In this document: piece after piece, positions 23,839 to 36,606 of the stretch
Position numbering within the stretch: position 1 is the first letter of the stretch
Layout of the letters: each line of letters opens with the position of its first letter
DNA from: Isoetes taiwanensis
Taxonomy: Eukaryota > Streptophyta > Lycopodiopsida > Isoetales > Isoetaceae
Assembly: GCA_021234155.1 (NCBI GenBank)
Contig: JAJEKV010000003.1
Location: 11,222,413 to 11,286,412, forward strand
Direction: 5' to 3'
Length of the DNA: 64,000 bases
The notes under the pieces: generated by a model
The model's input: only the letters and a program-made list of their open reading frames with translations
Database searches by the model: none
Told to the model about the DNA's origin: nothing
Program-made: the position numbers and the translations under genes

Positions 23839-26383
23839 AGTAAATCAGTCTATTAAGAGATCAAAGATCAGTACATTAGTCATTCCTTATAGCTTGCCAA
23901 CTAGGGGCTGACATCAAAGAAGAAATCAGATACACAAAACCCCACTTGGTGAGCATTTTTTTTGGCAGCCAACTCAGAATTTTGCTCGAGTAAGTGCTTT
24001 ACTACTAGATCTAGCTTCTCTAATTGACTGAGGTTTCGAGTACCTCTAAAAGTTCTTTGTCTAGACCTGTTTTGTTCTGCCATAAATTTTGGAATTTGAG
24101 TGTACATCTCATTGACGGTTGAGATCTTCATTAGAAACATACAAACGGCTTCATTTTCTTTGACACTGAAAAACGAAAATGTCAATACATGTAAAAATGT
24201 CAATATAATGCATGCATGTTACCGTAAGTCCAACGTGTTCACAAGGACAGCCTGTCTTTCCCGAGAAGATACAACGTTCTCTTCTTGCACTGGATTTATA
24301 AAACCTGATTAGTAATCCACATATAATACATAAAATGACAGAGAAAAAATACCTAAATCTGGCGGTTGTGTTCAAGCCTCTTCTTCTTTGCGGCTTCCTC
24401 CATAATCTTGCTCCTTATTAACTTCTGTTGTAAATAAATGTTTATGCTTGAAGGGATCATTTTTTCAGAAATCTGCATTATGCAAACTGGACAGAGCTTT
24501 TTTTGCAGGGGAATCCTTCGCAAGATCAAAATTGCAAGTACTTGATCTACAAGAAGGGAGAGAAGGCTTAGGGAACAGATCTGCTCGCTAGCAAATATAT
24601 ATTCTTTGGCCTCTAGAAAGCTATGTGGCTGGCATCATCCTTCCAGGTATTTTTGATCATTCACATCTAGTCTAAATTTATGCATGCACCCTTGTCTCTA
24701 TTTTTATCTAATTTATTTTATTGCTCTTAGATTCGGACATCTGTAATGCTGGCCTATTCCGGTAGAAATCCCTACATTAGGAGGTTCCTTGGTAATTGTT
24801 GGCAATCCTCGGCATGGTAAATTTCCTATTCAAAGTTGCATATCAAATCTCATCAGTTATCTTATGAATGTTATCAACTATACAGAACCTAAAGCACAAG
24901 GTCTAATCATTTGCAGACTCAGTGGAATATCATGCGCTTATTTCTGGAAAGAGTATGTGATTATAATTTTAAAAAACTTTAGAAATGCCTTCGTGTATTC
25001 GTTCAAATATCACTGTATTTTAAATTGTAAAATACTCGCATTTGGAGCAGCAATTAAATGGCTTTAGCAACAACACAGGGCTTGCAAGCATTGGCCAAGG
25101 CAATAATTACTCTGTTATAATTGACCATCAGTCTTTGTGTAATAAGCCAGCCTGGTTACATCAGAGCCTTGGGATTTTTGCTTCATCTGGGAAGAAATAT
25201 CATTGCCTTTTCCGAACAACAATTTGCTGTTCATTAGTCCTTGTGCAATTTGATCAAGCATCGAGGATTACTTAACTACCATGCTTACCATGCCAATGAT
25301 TTGGGAAAGAATGCACCTGTCTAGTGTACGCTTAAGCAAGAAAGAATGCAGAAAGTACAGAGATAAGCACACAATTTTACATACCTGAATTCCAAATTTC
25401 CTTACAGGGCTGGACAAGAAGGAGGTCCTTTATTGGCCAGCAAGTAAACCCCTTTTCACACTCTCCCAAATTGTCTGCCCCCATGCTTGGAATTGGGAGA
25501 GGAGTCTGCGGAGAGAAAACTTCATTCACTTGCACTGACACAGCAGAAGCATCCATGTTAATACCACAGGATACTCCAGGACCAAGAAAGCTATTTCTCC
25601 CATGCCAACTGTTGACCCTCAACCTGGCTTTAAAGGTCAACCACAAGGAACCAACCTGAGCTTACACTCAAATTGGGGTTAGAACCTCCAGATCACTTAA
25701 GGTGATCAGTCTGTACAAGATAAATCCAGAGAAAAGTTCAAAAAACTCAAAGTGTCATACCTTTCCCATTTCTAGAAAATGGAGCCTTTACTCAAATGAT
25801 TGTAGTGATGAACAATGGATTGATTTTCTGAGTCAATTGCTTCAGATTAGCACAAAAAGTTTATGGGAAACCAATGATGAAGTTTCTGACCAAGTCAGAC
25901 TAAAAATCTGAGAGATATTCGATCTCAAAGTGAGGTCAAAAATTGGTCAATAGAGGTCAAACTATGAAAACAGTGATCAGGAAAAGAGATTTAGAGTTGC
26001 TGAGCGTATTTTTGAGAAATCTCAGAGCAAATATACCCTAATAGTGATGAGAAATGGAGATATGCAGCCAAAATTTCATTTGGAGGTCTAGGAGTATTTT
26101 TTATAATTGGATTTGGCAAAATACAGTAAAAAATGATCAGAACAGAATGTCGATTTTTCTAACTTGAGCTAGGTATGATATTTTTTGGTTTTTTCAAAGC
26201 TTTTAGCTCTCAAATGACTCAAGGATGGATGGCAAATAGGCCAATGACACTTTGGGACACTCGAGAATTTACTGTAAAATATTTTGGAACAAGAAATTGC
26301 TAAGAAAGATATCGGAAACAGATTTGTCAACTTGGCAGTCAAATTATATTGATATGAAGGTAGGTAAATCACAATAACAATAG
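23839..26383. repeat. 2.5-kb duplication, copy 2
   Basis: Second member of the pair with 18345-20890, same orientation. It begins where a 5,494-bp unit starting at 18345 would repeat, so a partial tandem duplication is one explanation. Differences from copy 1 are scattered single bases. It carries the same exon set at 23911-24424 and 25377-25646. Confidence 0.93.
23911..24424 (-). pseudogene. Unidentified multi-exon gene fragment, copy 2
   Basis: Same three exon-like blocks as copy 1. Here the middle exon keeps a GT donor (TTACG|GTAACA), unlike copy 1, so this copy is less damaged. The last exon still ends in the FFFDVSP read-through rather than the longer C-terminus seen at 28.5 kb. No promoter or first exon is visible. 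Confidence 0.45.
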
Positions 26384-27510
26384 ATAGTGATGCTTCAGGG
26401 CTTCAAATACTGTAAAATATCCATCATAGGTCATAAGATAATTTTTTGAAGATAATATCAATCAGATTTTTGCAAATCTAATCAAGGAATGCTCAGGGAC
26501 TTCAAGAACTCTTCAGATCATGCTCAGCATTGGTCAATGTCAAATTTGAGTGCGTCTGGGCCTTCAAAAAGTTATGTGGTTGTTTTTCCCCTGTATATAG
26601 TTTCGAATTTTGATTCCAGTAATTTCAGGTGGTAAATTTAGGCTTAAATTGTTGCTTAGGTTCCGGAATCCAAGAATAGGATGATGCCAGGGTGAATGGA
26701 GCGCGGGATGGCGTGATTCGAGCCGAGTTTCCATTTTTAGGGTTCATCAGCAGTATTTTCGAGTTTTTTCCGCGATACGGTCACCATATTTTTGGGGGAA
26801 TATGCCCAGAATATGCTGTATTTTAGCATTTAAGGAATCTTGGCCAATGGTTTAAGGACATTTTACATGGAATATTTAAAAGAGGTTCTAGCTTTCCAAC
26901 CATAGGGAAAATTCTTCACTCGTGCAAGGGGTATAGAATCTTTTGGGCATCTTTTGACAAGGCTAGAATATACCATGAGGAGATAAGTAGGAGTATGATG
27001 AAGTAGGAATGGAGGCAAAAGAAATTATGAGAGACAATTGAGGAAATAAAGGTGAAAATGCAAGGGGGGATGATGCCTTTGAAACAAAAGCTTGAATGGT
27101 TTTTGAATGAGCAATGTAGTGGTATTTGAAGGAAATGGGCAAGGAAATTAAACAAAATGGCAATGTGAACATGGCAAAGGGGTAAACAATAGGTGTGAGA
27201 ACAATGTTGAGCAAAAGGTGCAAGAATGGAGGTAGTGGGGTGAAGTAGAAAGCTAAAATTAGAAACTATATACCATAGGGTCTTCCAAACTCTATCTTCC
27301 AAACTTCAAATAGCATCTTCCAAACTTCACATCCCAGATTATTCTAGAGCATGTTCTTGGCCAAGCCTTTGACCTTAAATGAAGTACCTCTTGTGATATT
27401 TGACCTTGAATATTTGACTTTAGATGGAGCACCTTGGTTCTTCACATCAATGTTGACTAACAAGTTCTTCCAAACTTTGACCTAGTCTTACAAGATAACT
27501 TGACCTAGCT
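26384..27510. other. Gene-less stretch with short TTCCAAACTT repeats
   Basis: No supported gene. From about 27290 to 27480 the motif CTTCCAAACTT and TTTGACCTT variants recur. The hydrophobic 128-residue minus-strand frame at 27302-26916 has no signal or family match and is probably chance. Confidence 0.4.
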
Positions 27511-27689
27511 TTAATGCATAGACCAACAATTAGTGTGTTGCCCTTTGGGGGCAACACCAACCATGATTCCTTGTTTAGCCAGGAGAACTTTTGAAGACAC
27601 TTGAAGTGTTGAGGCTGCAAGAAACATAAAGGATGTCACTAGATTATAGTCGGCAGAATTTAAATTTGAAAAATTAAAATTACCTTCCA

Positions 27690-29085
27690 ATTCTTTCCGC
27701 TTACGCAAACCTATTCTAAGTCCAACTGATGAAACAGACATGGTAGTCCCTGTTCCTATAGTTGTTTCACTTGTATCCATCTCATTATCATCGAACTCAA
27801 ACTGCACATAATAATTTGGAATATAGACTACCTCGCCTTTAACAACTCGAACAACATTTTTCTTATGAAAAGACGAGCTTTCCAGTGCAGGAACGTATAA
27901 GATATCCTTATTGTGAGGCAAGATATCTAGAATCACTACTTCCCACATCTTCACTTGAACTTGCCAAGTTGATCTATATACCTCAGCAGCAGCAAATTTC
28001 ACAGCAGTAGCTCTAGACTCCTTGAATTGGCTTGATGTAAGGGTTGTTGGTTGCTCAACGGCATATAGAAACATCTTTGTTGATCCTTCTCGAATTTTTA
28101 TCGCAAGTAAACAGTCAGCTTGCTTTTTTGCACCTTTCTGACCACTTGTACACTAAACATCACAATAAATGAGATCAGTGGCACAAATAAACTCAAATTC
28201 ACTCATATTCAAACTCAATTCTTGGGCTATCATGATTGCATCATAATGACCATGCGCATTGTACTAGGAGATGCTGATAAGAAATTCAGTAGCCATTAAG
28301 CATTTCAACGTGGCCATCACTATTTGATGCAAGACTTCCTCCGAACATAACACATAATCAGAGATGTTTGATGAATCCCTGAAATAAATTGCAGCCATTT
28401 TGACCTTGTCACTATAAACAAGATATGAATATAGAAAATAAGAAACTCGTGATTTCACTGATGATGGATGAGGTTCAACTTTTCCGTCATCTTTGGTATG
28501 GAATATAGTTGGCTTGGAAGCAAGCAGAGTTCCATTTTCTGAGCCACTGTGGCTGGAATTCTACCATTGAACGTATATGTGAGGGAGTTCCCTTGCTTGC
28601 CTGGGTTAGCCAACTCAGAATTTTGCTCGAGTAAGTGCTTTACTACTAGATCTAGCTTCTCTAATTGACTGAGGTTTCGAGTACCTCTAAAAGTTCTTTG
28701 TCTAGACCTGTTTCGTTCTGCCATAAATTTTGGAATTTGAGTGTACATCTCATTGACGGTTGAGATCTTCATTAGAAACATACAAACGGCTTCATTTTCT
28801 TTGACACTGAAAAACGAAAATGTCAATACATGTAAAAATGTCAATATAATGCATGCATGTTACCTTAAGTCCAACGTGTCCACAAGGACAATCTGTCTTT
28901 CCTGAGAATCCTCTTCTTGCTCTGGATTTATAAAACCTGATTAGTAATCCACATATAATACATAAAATGACAGACAGAGAAAAAGTACCTAAATCTGGCG
29001 ATTGTGTTGAAGCATGTTCTTCTTTGCGGCTTCCTCCATAATCTTGCTCCTTATTAACTTCTGTTGTAAATAAATGTTTATGCTT
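27690..29085 (-). CDS. Unidentified multi-exon gene or gene fragment (third copy, with additional exons)
   Basis: Minus-strand exon-like blocks run from about 29080 down: [15 protein letters not shown]-type, FINP...TLDLR (GT donor intact), then VKENEAV through [21 protein letters not shown]. At this point the first two copies diverge, but this copy continues [20 protein letters not shown] to about 28455. Further exons follow: one with [20 protein letters not shown] (about 28420-28270) and a longer one (about 28147-27690, after GGTCAG) with [35 protein letters not shown] and [20 protein letters not shown], ending at a GT donor. This looks like the parent of the copied exons. I recognise no domain. 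Start and 3' end are not located. Confidence 0.4.
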
Positions 29086-29449
29086 GAAGGGATCATTTTT
29101 TCAGAAATCTGCATTATGCAAACTGGACAGAGCTTTTTTTGCAGGGGAATCCTTCGCAAGATCAAAATTGCAAGTACTTGATCTACATGAAGGGAGAGAA
29201 GGCAATTATATATTCTTTGGCCTCCAGAAAGCTATGTGGCTGGCGTCATCCTTCCAGGTATTTTTGATCATTCACATCTAAATTTATGCATGCACCCTTG
29301 TCTCTATTTTTATCTAATTTATTTTATTGCTCTTAGATTCGGACATCTGTAATGCTGGCCTATTCCGGTAGAAATCCCTACATTAGGAGGTTCCTTGGTA
29401 ATTGTTGGCAATCCTCGGCATGGTAAATTTCCTATTCAAAGTTGCATAT
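28606..29449. repeat. Partial third copy of the 18.3/23.8-kb repeat
   Basis: Matches copy 1 from about 18473 to 19350 with small deletions (one of about 27 bp near 29205) and more substitutions than copies 1 and 2 show between themselves. Sequence on both sides is different from the other copies. Confidence 0.85.
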
Positions 29450-29639
29450 CTTACAAGACGTAGCATGCCAACAAGTAAATCAGAAGTTTATACTGCTACT
29501 AGGAACTATCATAGTTGTTTTTGCATGTAACTCTTAAGAAAGTTTGGAAAAACATTATTATATAGGTTAAAAAATATAAGAATTTCATATACAAGGATAA
29601 ATAAGTTCAAGAATATCATATATTTGGAACAAAATCACA

Positions 29640-29790
29640 GTCTAAGGATTTTTAAAGATTTTTAAGGATTTTAAAGAACTTTAAGGATTTTAAAGATTTT
29701 TAACGTATTTTAAATGAAATATGTTTTTAAAGATTTTTTCCAAAAATTTTAAAAATCTTCAAAAAATCTTAAAAAACGTTTTTTAAAGGT
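29640..29790. repeat. TTTTAAGGATT/TTTAAAGAT simple repeat
   Basis: Low-complexity repeats of TTTAAGGATTTTAAAGA, followed by a partially inverted stretch rich in AAAATCTT. No gene. Confidence 0.6.
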
Positions 29791-30539
29791 ACGGATTTTG
29801 ACGTACTTAACAACATTGAAGCGGATGCTTGCCGGAAGCAATTTGAAAGCTCTGTTTGTTGTAAGCTTGAAAGTAGAGTATTCTTGTACAAATCTGGCAG
29901 GGTTGTCCACCAAGAAGGAGGAATTTTGGAAACCCATTCCAGATTTGGATTTGGCAGGGTTCTGCGAGGGCTGTGGAAAAAAGGAAAAACAAAGGGGTTG
30001 CGATGGAAGGGGAAGAATTCAAGATGGTGAAGCAGCCTTCTCTGGGCTGGGCTAGTGGCCCATCAAGTTAAATCACCTTGCCCTGCATTTGTTGAAGCAG
30101 GAGGAAAGCATAAACGCCAAGGTCAGAGCTTTCGAGCTTGCTGTTGGCCGCAAAGCTAATGCCGTATTTCACATGCCCAAAGATTCTGAGAGGTAATTAT
30201 ATTATTGATTGACTAATTTGAGTTTTGGGTTTCTGGAAATCTGGCATTTGTTAAAATTGAATCATTTGATTTGTACTTTTTGTGGGATTAAGAGCATTGG
30301 CAACACACGGTGCAGGAATTTAGCTTTGAATTTATAAGCCCAAGAGCATTGAATCTAGTTGGGGTTCGATTCCCCAGGCTTGTCTCATCTTTGAATGCTG
30401 CACACTCACCCCGGTTTTTGGTCCACTGTTGAAAACATCAGTTTTGGTAGGTCTACATGTCCTGTTTTCAAAGAATCCTACATGTGGATTTGTGGAGGTA
30501 TGGTTTTGTTCGATAATGGTGTTCTTTTTTCAGTGGACT

Positions 30540-31090
30540 AAAACATCCACTGTTGTTTTGTAGTTTCTTCTATTGTGACATGTCATTTTATAATACAATC
30601 CACTGTAGGAAAGAATACTTGAATTTCTACATGTCTAATAATTCTATTGTCACATGTCTTTATAGATGTAGGAAAGAATATTTGATTCTCTACATGTCCT
30701 ATACTTCCATTCACATGTCTTTATAGTAGTAGGACAGAGTACTTTATTTGCTAAGGCATTGTAGGAAAGAATACATGAATTACGACATGTGTAATACTTC
30801 TATTGTCACATGTCTTTATAGAAGTAGGAAAGAATACTTGATTCTCTACATGTCGTATGCTTCCATGTCACATGTCTTTATAGTAGTAGGACAGAGTACT
30901 TTATTTGCTAAGGCATTGTAGGAAAGAATACATGAATTACGACATGTATAATACTTCTATTGTCACATGTTTTTATAGAAGTAGGAAAGAATACTTGATT
31001 CTCTACATGTCCTATCCTTCCATATCACGGGTCTTTATAGTGGTAGGACAGAGTACTTGATTTGCTACATGTGATGCACATGCACGATCA
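30540..31090. repeat. Degenerate satellite-like array with CACATGTCTTTATAGTAGTA units
   Basis: Sub-units of about 60-80 bp alternate CACATGTCTTTATAGaAGTAGGA and AAGAATACTTGATTCTCTACATGTCcTA. A higher-order period near 140 bp is visible in 30655-31020. ACATGT palindromes recur at every unit. No gene. Confidence 0.75.
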
Positions 31091-31319
31091 CATGTCCTTA
31101 TACTAGTATTCCATGCAAGACAAGTTACTTCAACTACTTCAATTACTTAACGCCTATTTTTGCATAACAAAACCATCAAGAATTTGATTTGTATTCCTTG
31201 ACGGGTGCAGGACCGCTGCAACAAATCCATAAGCATTAATGTCATAGGACCACGCAAAAATCCTAACAATATCCTAACGTCATCAAGTCCATGTCCATGT
31301 CATTCATATCTTGCCTTGG

Positions 31320-32160
31320 TCATTCATGCGTTGGAGCCTACGTGGCATGTTGAAGCCTTGGTGGCATGTTGGAGCGTAGGTGGCATGTTGGAGCCTAGGT
31401 GTCATGTTAGAGCTCACGTGGCATGTTGGAGCCCAGGTGGCATGTTGCAGCCTACGTGGCATGTTGGAGCTGATGGTGGCATATTTGAGCCACGTTGGCA
31501 TGCTTGAGCCTAGGTGGCACGTTGGAGCCAACTTGGCATGTTGGAGCCTATGTGGCATGTTGGAGCTCACGTGGCATGTTGGAGCCCAGGTGGCATGTTG
31601 GAGCCTAGGTGGCATGCTAGGCATGTTGGAGCCTAGGTGGCATGTTGGAGCCTAGGTGGCATATTTGAGCCACCTTGGCGTGCTTGAGCCTAGGTGGCAC
31701 GTTGGAGCCAACTTAGCATGTTGGAGCTCACGTGGCATGTTGGAGCCCGTGGGCATGTTGGAGCCCGGTGGCATGTTGGAGCCTAGGTGGCATGCTAGGG
31801 TGGCATGTTGGAGCCCACGTGGCATGTTGGAGCATAGGTGGCATGTTGGAGCCTACGCAGCATGTTGGAGCCACCGTGGCACGCTTGAGCCTAGGTGGCA
31901 TGTTGGAGCCACCTTGGCATGTTGGAGCCTAGGTGGCACGTTGGAGCCTAGGGTGGCATGCTAGAGCTCACGAGGCATGTTGGAGCCTAGTTGGCATGTT
32001 GGAGCCTACGTGGCATGTTGAAGCTCAGGTGGCATGTTTAGGTGGCATATTTGAGCCACCTTGGCATGCTTGAGCCTAGGTGGCACGTTGGAGCCAACTT
32101 GGCATGTTGGAGCTCACGTGGCATGTTGGAGCCCAGGTGGCATGTTATAGCCTAGGTGGC
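31320..32160. repeat. Minisatellite GGCATGTTGGAGCCTAGGT, forward orientation
   Basis: About 40 units of 19-20 bp, with variants (GAGCCACCTT, GAGCTCACGT, GAGCCCAGGT). Units often alternate so that GCCACCT and AGGTGGC face each other across about 18 bp and could pair. It abuts the 810-bp array at about 32161. Long open frames across it are repeat artefacts. Confidence 0.95.
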
Positions 32161-35100
32161 CGACCCGGAGAGGGACATCACAAAGGTTACCGAGGCGGGG
32201 CTTTCCTACCGGTGCTCCCCGGAGGGCAAATGCCAATGCCTCCCTTCCCTAACCCGGTTTCCCTATCCGCCGTTGAATTCTCTATTCGGTAACTTGCTTC
32301 GAGCAGGCTCAAAAAAATTCAAGATTTGTCCGGGAGAACATATCCCTCCGCAAAGTGTCTTGTAGTCGACCGTGTAGAAACCCAAGTGTTTTGTCGTTCG
32401 GGCAGTACAAAGGCTCCGGAATGGAGATTTGACTTCGCCATATCGTCCAAAACAAATAAATTACCCTAGGGACCAAGTTACACGGTCATTTTTGCAAAGA
32501 AAAGAAACACGAACCCTCTACATGGCGATTCTCCCGCACCCTCCGCTAAGGCCAATTCACTACTGAACGTGTTGGACATGAGCTACTTTGGCGCTTCCGG
32601 GAGCGGGGGGGTGGTCTTACGCCCACCTAAACTTGGTCTCCGTGGTAATGTCAATGTTTCGAGTCCGTTGGCAGAGTCAGATCATAGTTCCGGGGTGGGA
32701 GACTTGCCCGTCCATGGCCAAGGACCCTCCAGATAGGACCTTTGGGACGAACTTCTTCTAGGAGGTTTTAGGGCTCCATCTCTCCCACTACCTCATGACA
32801 TTGTGCAAGATCCTGGTCCAATCTGGCTAGGGTATGGCCTCCAAAACGTAAACCCTGTGCGTTGCTAGGTTATTGTAGGGTTTACGTTATGGAGGTCGAA
32901 GTTTTATTCCGCTTGCACTTGAGACATGGTCGAGAAGCTGCAGCTTGAAAACAAGAAGCAATAGAAACTGTCGAAATGGGATTTGGATTTACCGAGGCAG
33001 GCTTTCCTACCAGTGCTCCTCCGGGAGGGCAAATGCCAATGCCTCCCTTCCCGGAACCCGGTTTCCCTATCCGACCGTTGAATTCTCCATTCAGGTAACT
33101 TGCTTGGAGCAGGCTCAAAAATTCAAGATCCGTCCGGAGAACATATCAAACCGCAAAGTGTCCTGAAGTCGTCGACCGTAGAAACCCAAGTGTTTTGTCG
33201 TTCGGGCAAAGACAAAGGCTCCGGAATGGAGATTTGACTTAAGCCATATCGTCCAAACAAAGAAATTACCCCTGGGGACCAAGTTACACGGCCATTTTTC
33301 AGCAAAAGAAACACGAACCCTCTACATGGCGGTGATTCTCGCACCCTCCGCTAAAGGCCAATTCACTACTGAACATGTTGGACATGAGCTATTTTGGCGC
33401 CCGGAGCAAGGGTGGTCTTCGCCCACAAAACTTGGTCTCCGTGGTAATGTCGATGTTTCGAGTCCGCTGGCGAGTCGGATCACAGCTCCGGGGGTGGGCG
33501 AAGTTGCCCGCCCATGGCCAAGGACCCTCCAGAGAGGACCTTTGGGACGAACTTCTTCTGGAAGGTTTTAGGGCTCCATCTTCTGGCATCAACGCCCTCC
33601 CACTACCTCATGACATTGTGCAAGATCCTGGTTCAATCTTGCTAGGGTATGGCCTCCAAAACATAAACCCTGTGCGTTGCTAGGTTATTGTAGGGTTTAC
33701 GTTATGGAGGTCGAGTTTTATTTAGTTGCACTTGAGACATGGTCGAAGTCTGCAGCTTGAAAACCGTAAGCAAATGTAAACCCATTTAAATGGGGTTTGG
33801 ATTTACCGAGGCGTGCTTTCCTACCGGTGCTCCTCCGGGAGGGCAAATGCCAATGCCTCCCTTCCCTAACCCTGGTTTCCCCTATCCGACCGCTGAATTC
33901 TCCATTCGGGTAACTTGCTTCGAAAGCAGCTCAAAAATTCAAGATCTGTCCGGAGAACATATCAAACCGCAAAAGTGTCCCGAAGTCGACCGTGTAGAAA
34001 CCCAAGTGTTTTTCGCTCGACAAGATACAAAGGCTCCTAATGGAGATTTGACTTCGCCATATTGTCCGAAACAACGAAATTACCCTAGAGACCAAGTTAC
34101 ACGGTCATTTTTTGCAGCAAAAGAAACACGAACCCTCTACATGGCGGTATTTTGCACCCTCCGCTAAGGCCAATTCACTACTGACGAGCGTGTTGGACAT
34201 GAGCTACTTTGGCGCTTCCGAGAGCAGGGTGGTCTTCGCCCATGAAACTTGGTCTCCGTGGTAATGTCGATGTTTCGAGTCCGCTGGCGTCGGATCACGC
34301 CCGGGGTGGGAGACTTGCCCGTCAGGGGCCAAGGACCCTCCGGATAGGACCTTTGGGACTTACTTCTTCTAGGAGGTTTTAGGGCTCGCCTCTTAAGGCC
34401 AACGCCCCCCACTACCTCATGACATTGTGCAAGATCCTGGTCCAATCTGGCTAGGGTATGGCCTCCAAAACGTAAACCCTGTGCGTTGCTAGGTTATTGT
34501 AGGGTTTACGTTATGGAGGTCGAGTTTTATTCAGTTGCACTTGAGACATGGTCGAGAAGGTGCAGTTGAAAACAAGAAGCAATAGAAACTGTCGAAATGG
34601 GGTTTGGATTTACCGAGGCAGGCTTTCCTACCAGTGCTCCTCCGGGAGGGCAAATGCCAATGCCTCCCTTTCCAAAACCCGGTTTCCCTATCCGACCGTT
34701 GAATTCTTCATTCAGGTAACTTGCTTCGAGCAGGCTCAAAAAAATTCAAGATCTGTCCGGGAGAACATATCAAACCGCAAAGTGTCCTGAAGTCGACCGT
34801 GTAGAAACCCAAGTGTTTTTTCGTTCGGACAGTACAAAGGCTCCGGAATGGAGATTTGACTTCGCCATATTGTCCGAAACAATGAAATTACCCTAGGGAC
34901 CAAGTTACACGGTCATTTTTTGCAGCAAAAGAAACACGAACCCTCTACATGGCAGTATTTTGCACCCTCTGCTAAGGCCAATTCACTACGACGAGCGTGT
35001 TGGACATGAGCTACTTTGGCGCTTCCGAGAGCAGGGGTGGTCTTCTTCCCATGAAACTTGGTCTCCAGGGTAATGTCGATGTTTCGAGTCCGTTGGCAGA

Positions 35101-36226
35101 GTCAGATCACAGTTCCGGGGTGGGAGACTTGCCCGTCCGTGGCCAAGGACCCTCCAGATAGGACCTTTGGGACGAACTTCTTCTAGGAGGTTTTAGGGCT
35201 CCGTCTTCTGGCGTCAACGCCCTCCCACTACCTCATGACATTGTGCAAGATCCTGGTCCAATCTGGCTAGGGTATGGCCTCCAAAACGTAAACCCTGTGC
35301 GTTGCTAGGTTATTGTAGGGTTTACGTTATGGAGGTCGAGTTTTATTCAGTTGCACTTGAGACATGGTCGAGAAGGTGCAGTTGAAAACAAGAAGCAATA
35401 GAAACTGTCGAAATGGGGTTTGGATTTCGAGGCAGGGCTTTCCTACCGGCTCCTCCGGAGGGCAAATGCCAATGCCTCCCTTCCCGGAACCCGGTTTCCC
35501 TATCCGACCGCTTTGAATTCTCCATTCGGGTAACTTGCTTCGGCAGGGCTCAAAAATTCAAGATCTGTCCAGGAGAACATATCAAACCGCAAAGTGTCCT
35601 GAAGTCGACCGTGTAGAAACCCAAGTGTTTTTTCGTTCGGACAGTACAAAGGCTCCGGAATGGAGATTTGACTTCGCCATATTGTCCGAAACAACGAAAT
35701 TACCCTAGGGACCAAGTTATACGGTCATTTTTGCAGCAAAAAGAAACACGAACCCTCTACATGGCGTGATTTCTGCCCTCCGCTAAGGCCAATTCACTAC
35801 GAACGTGTTGGACATGAGCTATTTTGGCGCTTCCGGGAGCAGGGGTGGTCTTCTGCCCACAAAACTTGGTCTCCAGGGTAATGTCGATGTCCCGAGTCCG
35901 TTGGCAGAGTCAGATCACAGTTCCGGGGTGGGAGAGTTGCCCGTCCATGGCCAAGGACCCTCCAGATAGGACCTTTGGGACGAACTTCTTCTGGAAAGTT
36001 TTAGGGCTCCGTCTTCTGGCGTCAACGCCCTCCCACTACCTCATGACATTGTGCAAGATCCTGGTCCAATCTGGCTAGGGTATGGCCTCCAAAACGTAAA
36101 CCCTGTGCGTTGCTAGATTATTGTAGGGTTTACGTTATGGAGGTCGAGTTTTATTCAGTTGCACTTGAGACATGGTCGAGAAGCTGCAGTTGAAAACAAG
36201 AAGCAATAGAAACTAACGAAATGGGG
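32161..36226. repeat. Head-to-tail array of a roughly 810-bp unit, five copies
   Basis: The marker TGCCAATGCCTCCCTT occurs at about 32231, 33034, 33848, 34655 and 35467, a spacing of 803-814 bp. Each unit ends with GGCCTCCAAAACGTAAACCC, then about 20 bp, then the inverse GGGTTTACGTTATGGAGGTC that opens the next unit; the junction hairpins are near 32836, 33651, 34459, 35278 and 36087. Units differ by many small indels, mostly single bases. No shared intact reading frame exists, so the unit is probably non-coding. Both ends of the array join GGCATGTT-type minisatellite, in opposite orientation. Confidence 0.92.
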
Positions 36227-36227
36227 T

Positions 36228-36470
36228 GGCTCAAACATGCCAAGGTGGCTTAAACATGCTCCTAGGCTCAAACATGCTCAAACATGCCAAGGTGGTTCAA
36301 ACATGTCACGTGGGCTCCAACATGCCACCTAGCCTCCAACATGCCAAGGTGGCTCAAACATGCCACATGGGGTCCCAACATGCCACCTAGGCTCCAACAT
36401 GCCAAGGTGGCTCAAACATGCCATGCGGGCTCCAACATGTTACATGCCACCTGGGCTCCAACGTGCCACC
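36228..36470. repeat. GGCATGTT minisatellite, inverted relative to 31.3-32.2 kb
   Basis: Units here read CAAACATGCCAAGGTGGCT and CCAACATGCCACCTAGGCT, the reverse complement of the arrays at 31.3 and 42.1 kb. About a dozen units. The right edge leads directly into the duplicated flank. Confidence 0.9.
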
Positions 36471-36606
36471 AAAAATTTGCCACATCAACTTGCTATGTCA
36501 CCAAAAATTTGCCACATCAACCCATGGAAAACCAAAGTTGCACATCTTTTTTTATTTTTGGCCTAGTCAAAAGTTGGCCTTGCTTACTTGGCATGACATG
36601 TCACCA
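36470..36606. repeat. Flank sequence duplicated at 42948-43060
   Basis: A segment beginning near AAATTTGCCACATCAACCCA and ending TTGGCATGACATGTCACCAA is nearly identical at both places and in the same orientation, although the adjoining minisatellites are in opposite orientation. This suggests rearrangement within one repeat family. Confidence 0.85.

Noticed and set aside
18345-26383. The two 2.5-kb copies as a pair of LTRs around an internal region
   Set aside because: No TG..CA ends, primer site, polypurine tract or target duplication; the spacer is a palindromic array with no retroelement genes.
30350-30400. A tRNA gene suggested by GGGGTTCGATTCCCC
   Set aside because: Only a T-arm-like stretch is present; no D-arm, anticodon arm or acceptor stem can be drawn.
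31205-32365. Cys/Trp/His-rich frames (ACWSLGGMLEP pattern)
   Set aside because: Direct translation of the 19-20-bp minisatellite; the pattern has no counterpart in a folded protein.
33790-34167. 125-residue frame beginning MGFGFTEACF inside the 810-bp unit
   Set aside because: The frame is broken differently in every other copy of the unit, so it is not under coding constraint.
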